Notes: generated by a model from the sequence alone, not told the origin. 64,000 nt of DNA from Sinotaia quadrata (GCA_028829895.1 CM054177.1:40996064-41060063); one strand, 5' to 3'; shown: positions 48,235-60,811, counted from the stretch's first letter. Program-made: numbers and translations.

Positions 48235-49038
48235 GTGAGTGGGGTTTTCTTTGTTTTTTCCTTTTTTTTTTTTTTGAGTATTTTTAAAAATAATTTTAAT
48301 TTGTAAAATTCACCTTGCGTTCTTAGTGGTCCATGAAATAGGAATATTTTTACTTTTGTAAAATTCAGCTTGCATTCTTAGAAGTCCGTGAAATAGGAAA
48401 ATTGGACTATCATCCATCAGTCATGCGTTTCACCTCGCCCTTTACGTGTTTGTTCATTCAAGCAAAAAAATAATATTTCAATGATACAGAACTGCTTACC
48501 TGTCGACACTGGTTATCGACGATGTGACGTAACGAAACCTGTCGTTGTTTATGCCTTGTAATATTTACCATTTTACAGAGAATAAAAAAAGTAATTCAGT
48601 AGTCAGCCTCGTTACAACCTTATCTCCCTTCAACGTGTACGCTATGGCCAGCATAATTATCGTTTATTATCGAGAAACCTAACAGTATTTTCCTAAGTAT
48701 CTCTTGCTATCAACACGCCCCACCACATCCCCTCCCAGACAAAATTGTTAGTCCATATCCCACAAGATTCACTCTTCCGTGAGGACTGTTTTTCATTTGG
48801 GTTTCTGAAGGTTACACACTACTGCTAGTAACATTGTGCACGACAATGTAATTACTTGAAACTCACAAAGCTGATATCAGTGGGTAACAGAGGAATACAC
48901 ATGCATTACGCTTATAGTTACTGACACCAATTAGAGTGGTAGTGATAAAGACAAAAAATATGCCGCTTACTATTGCTTGAAGATCATATGCAAGCAATAC
49001 GGCTATTCTGTTCTGTAAGCTTACACACGTAAGCACAT

Positions 49039-49040
49039 AT

Positions 49041-49095
<55 letters not shown>

Positions 49096-49190
49096 TACAC
49101 ACGCAAGCAGATACATATATAAATAGATACCGACAGACGGACGGATGGACGGGCGAGCGGGCGGGCTTGCGGGCGGGTGGATGGATAGAT
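49039..49190. repeat. (CA)n followed by a GGAC/GGCG/GATA-rich tract
   Basis: About 26 ca units, then gacggacggatggacgggcg and ggatagatag. Confidence 0.93.
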
Positions 49191-49824
49191 AGCTAGATGT
49201 GTGTACATTTCTGTATTCAACTGTGATTAATGAGATATTCTTCTCTACATCTCCCCTTCTGCACCCGCCCTCCGACATTTACCAGTATTAACACTTTGAA
49301 CGAAGCACTGCCTCTCCCCATCTAAGCATCCTGACTTTGCTCTCCTGACGGTAACGTAATGGTGTTTGATTTAGGGTTTTACCACCACTTTAGCTGATTT
49401 TGCAGACGGACCAATGTGTCTAGAGAACGATTATTATTACAGAAAGTAGACTTATGTTGCTTCAGGTAGGAAGAGCGGATGCGTGATGACTTTGGGGTGT
49501 ACTTTGGACACCAATAGGGGATGCCCGCGACCATTTATCATCAGTCATTAACTGCCAATGAAACTTAGCGCGCGCAGTCTATTACACACGGGGGTCCTCT
49601 GTGTTGCTCTATCTAATGAATTTGACAAATACACATTTTGGAATAGATATCGTGAACAAATGCTCCATTTAGAATAGATAGGGTTAAAGATAGATAAATC
49701 AGACCGAACTCGAATTAATATTACTTGGAAAATTCTCTTAAACTTAAACTTAAACTGATTTATTTCGTGGATCAAGAAGTCTATTGTAAGTGGTAAATGG
49801 GTGAAGAAGAGCTGTGGTGTGCGC

Positions 49825-49842
49825 GCGTGTATGTGTGTGTGT

Positions 49843-49883
<41 letters not shown>

Positions 49884-49915
49884 TGAGTGAGTGTGTATGA
49901 GCCCGAGAACTAGTT

Positions 49916-49949
<34 letters not shown>

Positions 49950-49957
49950 CACACACG
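49825..49957. repeat. (GT)n and opposed (CA)n tracts
   Basis: gt run at 49829-49880 and ca run at 49917-49955, separated by about 36 bp. The two could pair as a long hairpin. Confidence 0.93.
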
Positions 49958-50224
49958 CCTCGCGCAACACTTAAAACACGTTCATTATCGCTGCAAAAGA
50001 CTGCGTTCATTATCAGTTATGTATATGTCTGGTTAACGAAAACAAACAAATATTCGTATTTAGCTACTTCGTGCTTTTGTAGTCGTTGCTAGTTCTTTCA
50101 GTAAATCTGTTGTTATCTCTTGTTGATCTCGCATAAAAGGGCCTCAGCTGTAAGCATTTCACGCTTAGTTTACTATAGATTAACCAAACTTTTCTCTACA
50201 TATTGTGCACTTCGTTCATTGCAG

Positions 50225-50515
50225 CCATAGCCATTGAAGGCAAAGAGTATGTAGAATCTGGAGACACAGTCTACTTGCTGTGTAATACCACTGAGGGCTC
50301 GCGGATACCTGACGACGTGGACTGGTTCAAGGACGGAGATAAGATCGACAAAGAAAAGTACCCGCAAATCGTCATCACTAAGTACCCGTCCAACAAAGCG
50401 CTGGCCCTCGTGTCCGAGCTGATCATCGAGCGCGCTAAAAACACCGACTCAGGAACGTACATCTGCAGAAGCTCGTTGGAGCAGATCGCCAGCCTGGATG
50501 TGACCGTCCTTGTGG
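50225..50515 (+). CDS. Exon: Ig domain 2, zig-8/dpr-like protein
   Basis: This 291-nt exon lies between the acceptor cttcgttcattgcag and the donor gtg-g|gtaagg, and carries 96 full codons with phase 1 on both sides. It begins (A)IAIEGKEYVESGDTVYLLC, with the first cysteine, followed by an NTT sequon. VDWFKDGDKIDKEKYP (core tryptophan) comes next, then SELIIERAKNTDSGTYICRS with the second cysteine, and it ends ASLDVTVLVG. The whole domain lies in one symmetric exon, as is common for Ig-superfamily genes. The start was set by splice phase: an upstream ATG at 50203 gives an open frame but lies in the intron. The next exon was not found. Confidence 0.92.
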
Positions 50516-50644
50516 GTAAGGGCAGTGAGAAGCAAGCAAGAAAGTTAACAGGCAAGCGTGCAATGAAAGCAATCGTTTGAGCACACACAATCACTGCAAA
50601 CGCAAACCAAAACCAAGATAAACAGCATTACAAATGCACGCCTC

Positions 50645-51210
50645 AATCACACAGTGGAGATACCCTTAGACCATGAAACCATGTCTGTCACATAGAAAGA
50701 TACACGTAGACCATGAGATCACGTCTGTCACATAGGGCAAATACTCGTAGACCACGAAACAACGTCTGTCACATAACTGTCACATAGTGCAGATACCCGA
50801 AGGCCATGAAACCACGTCTGTCAAATAAAAAGATACTCATAGACCATGAAACCACGTCTCAGTCACATAGAAAGATAACATTACACCATAAAAAAAAACA
50901 TGTATGTCACATAGAAAGATACCCGTACACCATGAAACTACGTCTGTCACATTGAAACATACACTTAGACCATGACACCACGTCTGTCACTTAGTGCAAA
51001 TGCCTTTAGAGCAAGACACCAAGCCTGTCACATAACTGTCACACATTTCAGATGCCCGTTGACCATGAAGCCATATCTATCACATAGAAAGATCCTTGAA
51101 GACAATTAAGCCATGTCTCAGTCACATAGAAAGATACTTGAAGACAAGCCACGTCTCAGTCACTAGAAAGATACCCGAAGATCATGAAACCATGTTTGTC
51201 ACATAGCGTG
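50645..51210. repeat. Degenerate array of about 50-60 bp, roughly 10 copies, directly after the Ig2 exon
   Basis: gaccatgaaaccacgtctgt + cacatagaaagatacccgta recurs with many indels. It begins about 130 bp past the exon donor. Confidence 0.82.
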
Positions 51211-51344
51211 TTACATTCCAGCATTTGTTTAAAGACTCTGTCTCAGCATGGGGATTTAAAGGTTGTTAATTTTAACGTTACACCTATGCTGATGGCAGAC
51301 TGGTTGCCAAACTCACCCTTCAGTCTCCAGAATTGAGAGTATAG

Positions 51345-51510
51345 ACGTAGTGGTCAATTCTTTATAGGTTGATGGTAGATGCAGTAGTCAATTCTTTGTA
51401 GGCTGACGGTAGACGTAGCGGTCGGTTCTTCTAGAGGTTGATAGTAGATGTAGTCGTCAGTTCTTTAATATGTACATGGTAGATGTGGTATCAATTCCGT
51501 GTAGTCGTTT
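51345..51510. repeat. About 40-bp degenerate repeat, 4 copies
   Basis: gtagatgtagtggtcaattc + tttataggttgatg recurs with substitutions. Confidence 0.8.
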
Positions 51511-51514
51511 AATG

Positions 51515-52135
51515 CTGATTTGTATATGTAAAGTTATCCATTACTTAATTTCCGTTCGGTGAAGATATATGTATATACAAAACAAGGAATGATAAAACAA
51601 CTCTCCCTGACAACTAGAAAAGACAAACTAGCAACGAAACAACACACCCTTTTAAGTTGCTCCCTTAGATAAACGCGTGACCACAAGACCTGTACTGGAA
51701 GACAGCTCCGTGTTTTCCTCTAACGACACAAATATAGACCAGTTCTAAATATTTCTGTCAGCTCAGATTTCATATACTGTTCTTTAACTGTCACGGTAAA
51801 GAGATTGTAGTAAGTACACAGACACGCTTTGCTGGCTGTCACTCATGAAAACATAAATTACAAATCATTAAATCATACATGGGATAAAAGAGAGCTCTAA
51901 GCAATGAGCTCCAAGACTCCTAGAGCACGCAGGACTAGATACTATGAAAGTGATATTTTAAATCGCCGTTAGGGGAAAAACAAGTTCTTTGTTCTACACG
52001 ATTTTCATTTTAATACAATAGTGTGATGTTGAAAATGTGCAGGAAATTCTAATTCATGGTACAAGAAAATAGCTCATAGGCTCTAATTAAATATGTATTT
52101 TTAAAATGAAATAACGCAGGGTTTTCCAAATGTAA
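51515..52135. other. No recognised feature
   Basis: Unique AT-rich DNA. Confidence 0.6.
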
Positions 52136-52141
52136 CTTCAT

Positions 52142-52144
52142 ACA

Positions 52145-52203
<59 letters not shown>

Positions 52204-52268
52204 GCACACACACATACACACACGCACACACACACACACAAACAAACACACTTGTGCGCGCACACACA
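52142..52268. repeat. (CA)n microsatellite with cgca variants
   Basis: Long ac run with cgcacgcac interruptions. Confidence 0.96.
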
Positions 52269-52549
52269 TAATAATATTTATGCATACTGATACATACTTA
52301 TATATGCAAATTTACGTATACACACATACTCTCACTGCTGCCCGATATAAATGATAATAAATCACGCGATTACAGCACGACCACTACACGCAGAATTCTT
52401 GAGCAGCAGAATGAAAGGGAAATTGCAAAAGGAATTACCCCAATCTTTCTGCTACTGAGTTCCCAAATGTAAATGCGAACATACAGTATATAATATAGGT
52501 ATACATTATATACATAGATCAATAAATTCTCATTGTTAGATAGATAGAC

Positions 52550-52587
52550 GATGGATGGATGGATGGATGGATGAATGGATGGATGGA
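52550..52587. repeat. (ATGG)n microsatellite
   Basis: About nine atgg units with one atga. Confidence 0.93.
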
Positions 52588-52599
52588 CAAATGTGTGGT

Positions 52600-53860
52600 C
52601 ACATATGTATGTGTGCATGAGAAACAGAGGGAGAGAGGGTTGATATCTTACGAGATGAGCCATGATACGACCCTGTTAGCAGTGAAATGTGTCACTCATT
52701 TAACCCTTTCTAAGCAAATCAAGTGGAAAGCATAAATGCATTAAAGATGTTCTTTTCTTAATTTCCAAACTTTTCTAAATTCTGTTTCTGAAAATGTCTC
52801 CTTTAAACACAAACGCAACTGTTTAAGTGACTTTTAATAGGAACTCTGCCGAATATGAGAGTGAAGGATGAAACTCACAATCAGTGCTCACTGCGTGAGG
52901 TAAGGAAATATTAGATGTTGAGTCTGCATGTTGTTCACCCGAAATACAGAATAAAAAAAAAAACCAAACATACACACGCACACTCTGACTCGAGAACCGT
53001 ACCGGAAAAAAAAAACAAGAAGAAAAACAGCCAAGTATTGCAGACTGACAAACACACTGATAGAGAAGCGAAACCTCCAACACCAGAACAATAGAATCAA
53101 AGGCTCTGACAGCCCCCCTCCTCTCCTTGACTTCTGTGAGCGCGTCTGTTACAAGGTGCGGGCAATAGCCTTGCGTCCGGAGCATTGATAGCTTCGGGCA
53201 GTCTTAAACAACTTCTGTGGCGAATGGTCTGCAAGGAGTGGTCAGAAAAAAGAAGCGGATGTGCGTTTAACTCTATTCTAAACATTCGATTCCGTCGTTG
53301 CCTGTGGCCTTGTTTTATTTCAATTATTTTTTTTTTGTCTGCCGTGCACTTCATATCGGCTATGGGTGCGTTGAGGAGCTGATTATATCGATTTCCTGTT
53401 CATCTCGCGAGACTTTGGATTTAAAGAACACGCGTTCTAGTCAGTGTCATGATGTAACCAATCTTCATTGAGCATTCGTCGGAACGCGTTTTAAGTAAAC
53501 TGCATGCTGAGTCCTATAGGCGACACAAATTTTGGAGTCGTACCTAAAATTCACTTGTGATATTCATTATAAACGTATTTCACGCTGACATTTACCATCG
53601 CATACATAGACTAGCTATACGCACATTTATGTCGGGTATACGCATACATACACTGGCTATACGCACATTTATGCCGGGTATACGCCTACCTACCGTGAAC
53701 TCACATATGTGTGTATACGCAGAATTTCAAATCTGAGTGCCTGTCGGTGTGATCACCTGCTTTATTACAGACAATTCATTTATTTCAACACACACATAAC
53801 GTGACATACGTAATTAGGTAAAATGCAGTACACTTTATAACTTTATAATATATTAGTTTT
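52600..53860. other. No supported gene; 41-bp duplication near 53600
   Basis: ctatacgcacatttatgtcg + ggtatacgc is tandemly doubled at about 53614-53690. Frames at 52823-53400 lack domains. Confidence 0.55.
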
Positions 53861-53869
53861 AAACAAATT

Positions 53870-53996
53870 CACACACATACGCACGCACACGCACGCACGC
53901 ACGCACACGCACGCACGCACGCACGCACACGCACGCACGCACACACACACATACACACACACACACACACACACATATACATATATATATATACAT
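53870..53996. repeat. (CGCA)n-(CA)n-(TA)n compound microsatellite
   Basis: cgcacgcacgcac blocks grade to ca and then atatatat. Confidence 0.96.
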
Positions 53997-53999
53997 ATA

Positions 54000-54715
54000 A
54001 AGAACCGCTGGTAAAAATCATTATTTCTTTGAGTTACAAATATACGCTCGCATTCGTACATGCATAATTACTGCTTACTTAACATTTTAGCATTATTTGT
54101 ATTCGTACACTTATATAGCATAATTCTTACTACAAACATGCACGACCATGCTATTTCCCTACACTTGTCACTTGTTGTTGAGGTCATGAATTCGTAATGA
54201 AAAGATAAGACGAACCACCCCTCCAGCCCTCTACGGAGCATAAAAGTCCATCAACTCCAATTTAACGATATTTTACATGAGTAGGACAACGTTTTAAAAT
54301 TTATAACAGCCTACTCTAGTCACATTAACAATCCCGAGATTTAGTAATATAGAAAACGAAATAACATAAATTAATCACCGTGAACGATTTGTCTGGCGTA
54401 TCTAAACTTAGTTCGTTGTACACGATGATCCAGATTGTTACCTAAGACACCTGCATGCAGTACTTGGCTGAACTTAACGAACATTTGCCGGAACTCTTTT
54501 ATGCCTTGTAGCGCCATTGGAACTGAAGTCCTAAAAGTCGCCTACATCGATTGCCAAAGTTATCTTTGATTGGCAACGATGAACTTCACAATGCTACAAT
54601 GGAAATGTTACTGCTGTACCTTTAGGCACGTATTACCTGCAAAGAAGTTCTTTGAATCTGACGGTACAAACATCATTCATGCACGCCACATAGCATCATA
54701 TAATGTGGTACAGTA
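54000..54715. other. No recognised feature
   Basis: Unique DNA; short frame 54570-54788 runs into the repeat that follows. Confidence 0.6.
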
Positions 54716-54852
54716 TTTCACTCACGTCCTAATGACGAGCTTACTTCAATCACGTCCTAGTGATGAGTGTACCTCACTCACGTCCTAATGATGAGCGTAC
54801 TTCACTCACGTCCTAATGATGAGCGTACTTCACTCACGTCCTAATGATGAGA
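54716..54852. repeat. 28-bp minisatellite, 5 copies
   Basis: cactcacgtcctaatgatga + gcgtactt recurs, first copies slightly diverged. Confidence 0.94.
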
Positions 54853-55282
54853 AATATTCTTTTTTAACACAGACATAGTCTGCTATCTCATCTTGCCCGA
54901 ATTGAACAGTAATATTTTGTGTGTTCATTTGTTTGGGTGTTTGTTCGTATGTTTGGATTCATTTTGGTGCGTTTGTGTACGATTGTTTTTGCGTTTATGT
55001 GTTTGTTTGTGTGATTGTTTGTTTTGCTTCCAAAGCGATGAAAACCTAACTCACTAGATGCAATTAAGGTGATTACCCATTCATTAAACATATGTAAATG
55101 TATCCATTTAAATAGACCCTTTTCGAAATGTAATACACACGTTAAGATTTAAATAAATAAAGCAATACAATCTATTCAGAAACCTTTGCAATGCTTTGAC
55201 AAATACATGATCACGTAAATGTCTCGCAAAATGCACTCTGACACAAATGCAGTTTTGTTTGGGTAAAAGATAGCCAAAAGGT

Positions 55283-55640
55283 CAATGTATATTTAGAAAT
55301 AAGAATAGTCACCCTTATTTAGAAAGCCAATAAATCAATGTATATTTAGAAATAAGAATAGTCACCCTTATTTAGAAAGCCAATAAGTCAATGTATATTT
55401 AGAAATTAGAATAGTCACCCTTATTTAGAAAGCCAATAAGTCAATGTATATTTAGAAATTAGAATAGTCACCCTTATTTAGAAAGCCAATAAGTCAATGT
55501 ATATTTAGAAATTAGAATAGTCACCCTTATTTAGAAAGCCAATAAGTCAATGTATATTTAGAAATTAGAATAGTCACCCTTATTTAGAAAGCCAATAAGT
55601 CAATGTATATTTAGAAATTAGAATAGTCTCCCTTATTTAA
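55283..55640. repeat. 53-bp minisatellite, 7 copies
   Basis: aatgtatatttagaaattag + aatagtcacccttatttaga + aagccaataagtc repeats at 53 bp. aataag versus aattag variants separate the first copies from the rest. Confidence 0.96.
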
Positions 55641-55649
55641 CGAGGATCC

Positions 55650-57400
55650 GTGCACTTACGATAACGGTATTTTCTAGGGAACTGCCAGGCATATAATGAA
55701 TTTAAAAAAGAAACCAATGATGATGCAGGTTGTAGAGACAACGCCAATCTGTGTTTAATTAATGGGCAGGAATGATGGCAAGCTGGACAGGATCTTGTGT
55801 TGTCTCCCATTTCGCATGTCGTCAAAAGCAAAATACTTTTGGAGTGTCAACTAAACCAGCACCCTTAGAAGATTTCGCTCACGTCTGAGGGATTACTGTT
55901 TCAAATAGTCTGGTCTTTTAAAGCCTGCAACGCTTCTTAGAGAGAAAAATAACCCGTGTAAATAAAAAGCGGGTTGAATAGCGGAGACAAGAATCAAAAC
56001 GGGGTAAAATAGTTTGGACTTAGGAGTTAGATGAAAGTTTGACTCTTTAGTGTTTGAGAAAAAGAGTGATTATTAGTGACGCCGCTAACATGTCTATACC
56101 CATATTTTACACTTACATTTCTAGTTTTATGTCTGGGTACACCTATATTCAGCGTGAAAGTATCTAACACGCCGCTCACCCTCCCCCCCCCCCATCTCGT
56201 CCTTCTTTTGACAGGCTTTGATAATAAGCAAGGAGCTAGCGCCAACCCTTAACTGGCGATGACTAATCGACGACAAGCTGTTACCGACTTTAGATGTGAA
56301 ACATCACCGAAACAAATCATTTAACTTGATGACGTAGGTCTTTCACGTTTCTCATTACTTTTTCAGCATGTGATTCGCTTGGAAGAATGAGCGCCGCCGC
56401 AGACCAACAATAACCTGAATTATTAATCATTCATTTTAGAAGAAACTGCCCTGACAAATTCCCCCAGCACTCCATTGAATCATGGATACCTATTTTTAGT
56501 TTCACACCAACGCTCGTCCGGATAGTGTCCGGGGAAATAGTGTGCAGTGAAAGGAGGTCAACTAATTACCTAAGTTTTCCCAAGATATGAGAATTGGCCG
56601 AATGAACAGTCACGTAATATAAATAGTATGAAGTTAAATTAGAAATAGTGGTTTTAAGTTTCCGGATAACCTGCTGTTAGACGGTCTTCTGCTTATCAAT
56701 TTTAACTAAACCTGCTTGGATTTGATGGTGTGGCACGCATCTTGAAATTCCAGTATTTATTTTAATATGGTTAACAGTATTCTCTTTATTTCCTACTTAG
56801 TTCTCGCGATCGCATGAGAAGTCCACAGCACATTGTCTCCCCATGAAGTTTATATTTCGAATCATTAATGTGCTCTTTATAAATATTCATCCTTTCGGAG
56901 TTTGAGTGAACGGCGATGGCTTATCAAGGACAGATAACAAATTTGAATATTTGTCAAACCGTGTCCAAATATCAGACACTTATTTTGCATTCAGCAGGCA
57001 TTTGTTTGCGTAGCGCAGCTATCAACATGACAATTGCACACATGCACGGAGCCCTGTGATGCATAAATTTAGAACTCGGCTATTCGGAACCTTTGATTAG
57101 GAGGGGGAGGGTTAACCGAGCACGGCAGAATTCCGCATGAATCCTGAGCTTAATCTACAAACACATACACAATTAGCAAGATAACACAGTGGAAAGTAGC
57201 GACTTATTATCAGAGATTAAAGAAGAAGAAAAAAGAAAAGTTGAGGGCATCAACCTGTCATTGTGTGATTCAGCATTGCTCTGCGAGGATCTTACACACA
57301 ATATGATCCATATCATATAGCATCAACCCATTTCTCGCGCTTTGACGGCATTGAAAGTATTGAACAATCTCCCTAAAATGGCCTATTCCTCATCCAAAAA
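55650..57400. other. Longest low-repeat island in the 3' third
   Basis: About 1.75 kb with only a c-run at 56186-56193 and no array. No domain is seen in its frames. It could hold conserved regulatory DNA or an unrecognised exon. Confidence 0.45.
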
Positions 57401-58180
57401 GGTTTAGGGAGAAATTAAGACAGAAACAATACGTAGGTTATTGAAGTCGAAATGGATAGCATGCAGATATTAAGACAGAAACAATACATGGTTTATTGTC
57501 CAATATACAGGAAATCGACAGAAACAATACGTGGGTTATGGAGGTCCAAATGGATTACAGGAAATATAAAAAACAGAAACAATACGAAGGTTATTGAGGT
57601 AGAAATAAATAGCAGAAATAAAGACAGAAACAAAACGTAGGTTATTGAGGTAGAAATAAATAGCAGGAATAAAGACAGAAACAAAAGTAGGTTATTGAGG
57701 TAGAAATAAATAGCAGGAATAAAGACAGAAACAAAACGAAGGTTATTGAGGGTTATTGAGGTAGAAATAAATAGCAGGAATAAAGACAGAAACAAAACGA
57801 AGGTTATTGAGGGTTATTGAGGTAGAAATAAATAGCAGGAATAAAGACAGAAACAAAACGAAGGTTATTGAGGGTTGAGGTAGAAATAAATAGCAGAAAT
57901 AAAGACAGAAACAATACGTAGGTTATTGAGGGTTATTGAGGTAGAAATAAATAGCAGAAATAAAGACAGAAACAAAACGAAGGTTATTGAGGTAGAAATA
58001 AATAGCAGGAATAAATGCAGAAACAAAACGTAGGTTATTGAGGTAGAAATAAATAGCAGGAATAAAGACAGAAACAAAACGTAGGTTATTGAGGTAGAAA
58101 TAAATAGCAGGAATAAAGACAGAAACAATACGAACGTTATTGAGGGTTATTGAGGTAGAAATAAATAGCAGAAATGTATG
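57400..58180. repeat. About 51-bp minisatellite, roughly 15 copies with length variants
   Basis: aggttattgaggtagaaata + aatagcaggaataaagacag + aaacaaaacga recurs. Some copies carry an extra ttgagggttattgag. The first four (57400-57600) are older and diverged. Minus frames are artefacts. Confidence 0.95.
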
Positions 58181-58800
58181 GAGTGAAGTCCCGATAAAAC
58201 CGTCGATGTCTTTTGCGAATTAGTTGTGTGTTGTAAGAGACTGGTTTCTCAGATCTTTCACATCTGTTGCTGCAACATTTAGTAACAGTCTTTCCCCTAA
58301 CGACGTAAATATTCTCCAAGAAAAAACCTTTTATTTATCTTAGAATATCAAGGAATTTGACATTAGTGTGTGTCTCTCAAGGGACCCTTGTTACCACAAA
58401 CATTGTTTTCAAGACCAGGGCAAGCAGTCAGTAACTGGTAACAGTAATGATTCCACATAATTCATTTCTTCTTCTTTAATGCATATGCCAGATCGTAATA
58501 TCTTTACTTTTACACTAGTGAACACTAATGAGGATTCTTTATTTAACAGCAGAATACAAATTCATTTATCAGTTTCGGGGAGTCGGACAGAGCGAGAGAG
58601 AGGCACTTAACACGAATTCTTATTCGGTATGAGACACTCGCACACAGACATATGGCCCAGTAGGCAGCGGTCATGTTCACATATGTTCATTTGCATTACG
58701 GCTGTCGCGTTACCGTCGTGTGAACAAAACCTCAAATCATTTACAGCACAGTACAAACATATCGGTTTCATTGCCGAAAGTTTAACGGACTGCTATATAA
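58180..58800. other. No recognised feature
   Basis: Unique AT-rich DNA between two large arrays. Confidence 0.6.
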
Positions 58801-58804
58801 CATT

Positions 58805-59530
58805 CAGACAATTAATTAAGGACAGATACATTGCAGAATATTTTAAGGACAGATACATTACACAATACATTAAGGACAGATACATTGCAGAATACCTTAA
58901 GGACAGATACATTATATAATACATTAAGACATGTACATTGCAGAATACATCAAGAACAGATACAATGCAGAATACATTAAGGACAGATACAATGCAGAAT
59001 ACATTAGGGACATATACATTAAGGACAGATACAATGCAGAATACATTAAGGACAGATACATTGCAGAATACATTAGGGACATATACATTAAGGACAGATA
59101 CATTGCAGAATACATCAAGAACATGTACAATGCAGAATACATTAAGGACAGATACATTGCAGAATACATCAAGAACATGTACAATGCAGAATACATTAAG
59201 GACAGATACATTGCAGAATACATTAAGGACAGACACAATGCAGAATACATTAGGGACATACATATTAAGGACAGATACATTGCAGATTACATTAAGGACA
59301 GACACATTGCAAAATACATTAGGGACATATATATTAAGGACAGATACATTGAACATGTACAATGTAGAATACATTAAGGACAGATACATTGCAGAAATCA
59401 TTAAGGACAGATACATTGCGAATACATTAAGGACAGATACATTACGAATACATCAAGAACATGTACAATGCAGAATACATTAAGGACAGATACATTGCAG
59501 AATACATTAAGGACATATATACCGCAGAAT
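58805..59530. repeat. 27-bp minisatellite, about 26 copies
   Basis: attaaggacagatacattgc + agaatac is repeated, with variants gacatgtac, atcaagaac and attagggac and several 15-18-bp partial units. Both strands are open for 148-207 codons (IKDRYIAEY on plus), a result of the 27-bp period. Confidence 0.96.
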
Positions 59531-59780
59531 GCATAATGGACAACAACATTGCTGGAAATGAGTGCATAATGGACTGTATAATGGATGATTATATTGCTGA
59601 CAGACTGCATTACAGACAGTTGTATTGCTTGCACAGACTTTATAATAGACGGTTGTTATGTTTACATTATGAAAATTTGTATTGTTGGCACTGAATGCAT
59701 AATAGTGTGCTTATTTGCTTAAATTGAATGTATAATGAACGGTTGTGTTGGACGTTATAGAATGTGTGCATGCACACACA
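59530..59780. repeat. Diverged continuation of the 27-bp array
   Basis: gcataatggacaacaacatt, gtataatggatgattatatt and similar variants suggest decayed flanking copies. Confidence 0.6.
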
Positions 59781-59783
59781 ATT

Positions 59784-59785
<2 letters not shown>

Positions 59786-59832
<47 letters not shown>
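59786..59832. repeat. (CA)n microsatellite
   Basis: About 22 ca units, followed by a (tc)n-rich tract to 59888. Confidence 0.96.
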
Positions 59833-60095
59833 ATACACATACACACACTCTCTATATCTCCCTCTCCCTCTCTCTCTCTTTCTCTCTCATAGAGCTGCAG
59901 TTTGATTTGCACAAGGCATTCAGTTCGTACGTGCCATTGTTACAGGGACAGTTTTAATCGATCCTCACTTTACTAACTCACTGGGCGGTCGTCATGGTAC
60001 GCGCTTTGAGTGTCTTTCACAATTAACGTATATTAAAATACCTTTGGTTTTATGTTGTCATTGTACACATCTCCTATGCATAAAGCATAATAATT

Positions 60096-60097
<2 letters not shown>

Positions 60098-60129
<32 letters not shown>
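60098..60129. repeat. (GT)n microsatellite
   Basis: About 15 gt units. Confidence 0.95.
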
Positions 60130-60130
<1 letters not shown>

Positions 60131-60254
60131 ACAAATGCTCATACTTGCTAACTGGTTCCATTTGTAATATGCATGTTTATATCCATGTACAAGCGTGTAA
60201 ATATAATGGATGTTTATTTGCGCTAATTCTCCAAACTCCCCCAAATCATGACCG

Positions 60255-60545
60255 CTAATCTAAAATTTCCAGAGTTGAAACGTGAGTGAGGTGCGATCAA
60301 GCTAAAATGTCAAGAGTTGAAACGTTAGTGAGGTGCGATCAAGCTAAAATTTCCAGAGCTCAAATGTAAGGTTCGATCAAGCTAAAAATATTCCAAAGCT
60401 CAAGGTGAATGAGGTTCAATCAATAAAACAATTCCAGAGCTTAAACGTGAGAGTTTCGATCACATAAAAAAGTCCGTTGTCCAAGGCTGGTCAAAAAATA
60501 TTCTAGAACTCAAACGTGAGTGAGGTTCGATCAAGAAAACTTCCA
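60255..60545. repeat. About 45-bp degenerate repeat, 6 copies
   Basis: gctaaaatttccagagttga + aacgtgagtgaggttcgatc + aa recurs with indels. Confidence 0.87.
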
Positions 60546-60811
60546 ATGTCCAGTGTCTGAGGAAGTGAAACCAATGTCTGAGGAGACATGTATCCCACCT
60601 CAAACCGAGCTACCCAGTATATTTGTGTATGGGCGTGCACACACAGACAACACAATTATACATATGTGTATGTGTTTACATAGCACTGGGAAATCATATT
60701 TAATTGAAATGTCCATTTCATAAGTTTTATCTTACAATTTGGAGCTAAACCTGTGATGATGCTTACACTGCTGAACACATTCATACTTTCACTTGATCGT
60801 TTGGATTTTAA

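Larger units (their letters stand above)
48235..50224 (+). other. Intron 3 (about 2.0 kb)
   Basis: It runs from GTGAGT after the microexon to ttcattgcag before Ig domain 2. It begins with a T-rich tract at 48241-48300, which may influence microexon splicing. It also holds CA/TG microsatellites near 49040 and 49830. Confidence 0.7.
24135..50515 (+). other. Gene model: dpr/zig-8-like two-Ig-domain cell-surface protein (partial, 4 exons seen)
   Basis: Four exons, 24135-24262, 39743-39962, 48214-48234 and 50225-50515, splice into one uninterrupted reading frame of about 220 codons. Junction phases run 1 (in), 0, 1, 1, 1 (out), each with a good AG acceptor and GT donor. The product has two Ig domains: a V-set domain split over exons 1 and 2, and a second domain in one exon. 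The wording of domain 1 (NLGTRQ-VSWRR, LTIG, DWNL, DAGTYECQV) and of domain 2 (VDWFKDGDKI, DSGTYIC) is typical of the dpr / zig-8 family. Those are secreted or membrane-anchored neuronal recognition proteins that bind partner Ig proteins at synapses (family knowledge). The first exon (signal peptide) and last exon (likely GPI or membrane anchor) are missing from the model. The assignment to dpr/zig-8 rather than lachesin or IgLON is from recall, not a search. Confidence 0.88.

Noticed and set aside
56367..56412. Possible C-terminal exon of the Ig gene (phase-compatible after tttttcag)
   Set aside because: Gives only 15 residues (ACDSLGRMSAAADQQ) with no hydrophobic tail; acceptor match could be chance.
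58793..59483. Overlapping long frames on both strands
   Set aside because: 27-bp repeat artefacts; several mutually exclusive frames are equally open.
59893..59957. Phase-compatible open stretch after a long pyrimidine tract, another C-terminal exon candidate
   Set aside because: About 21 residues, no anchor-like hydrophobic run, and the pyrimidine tract is simply a microsatellite flank.
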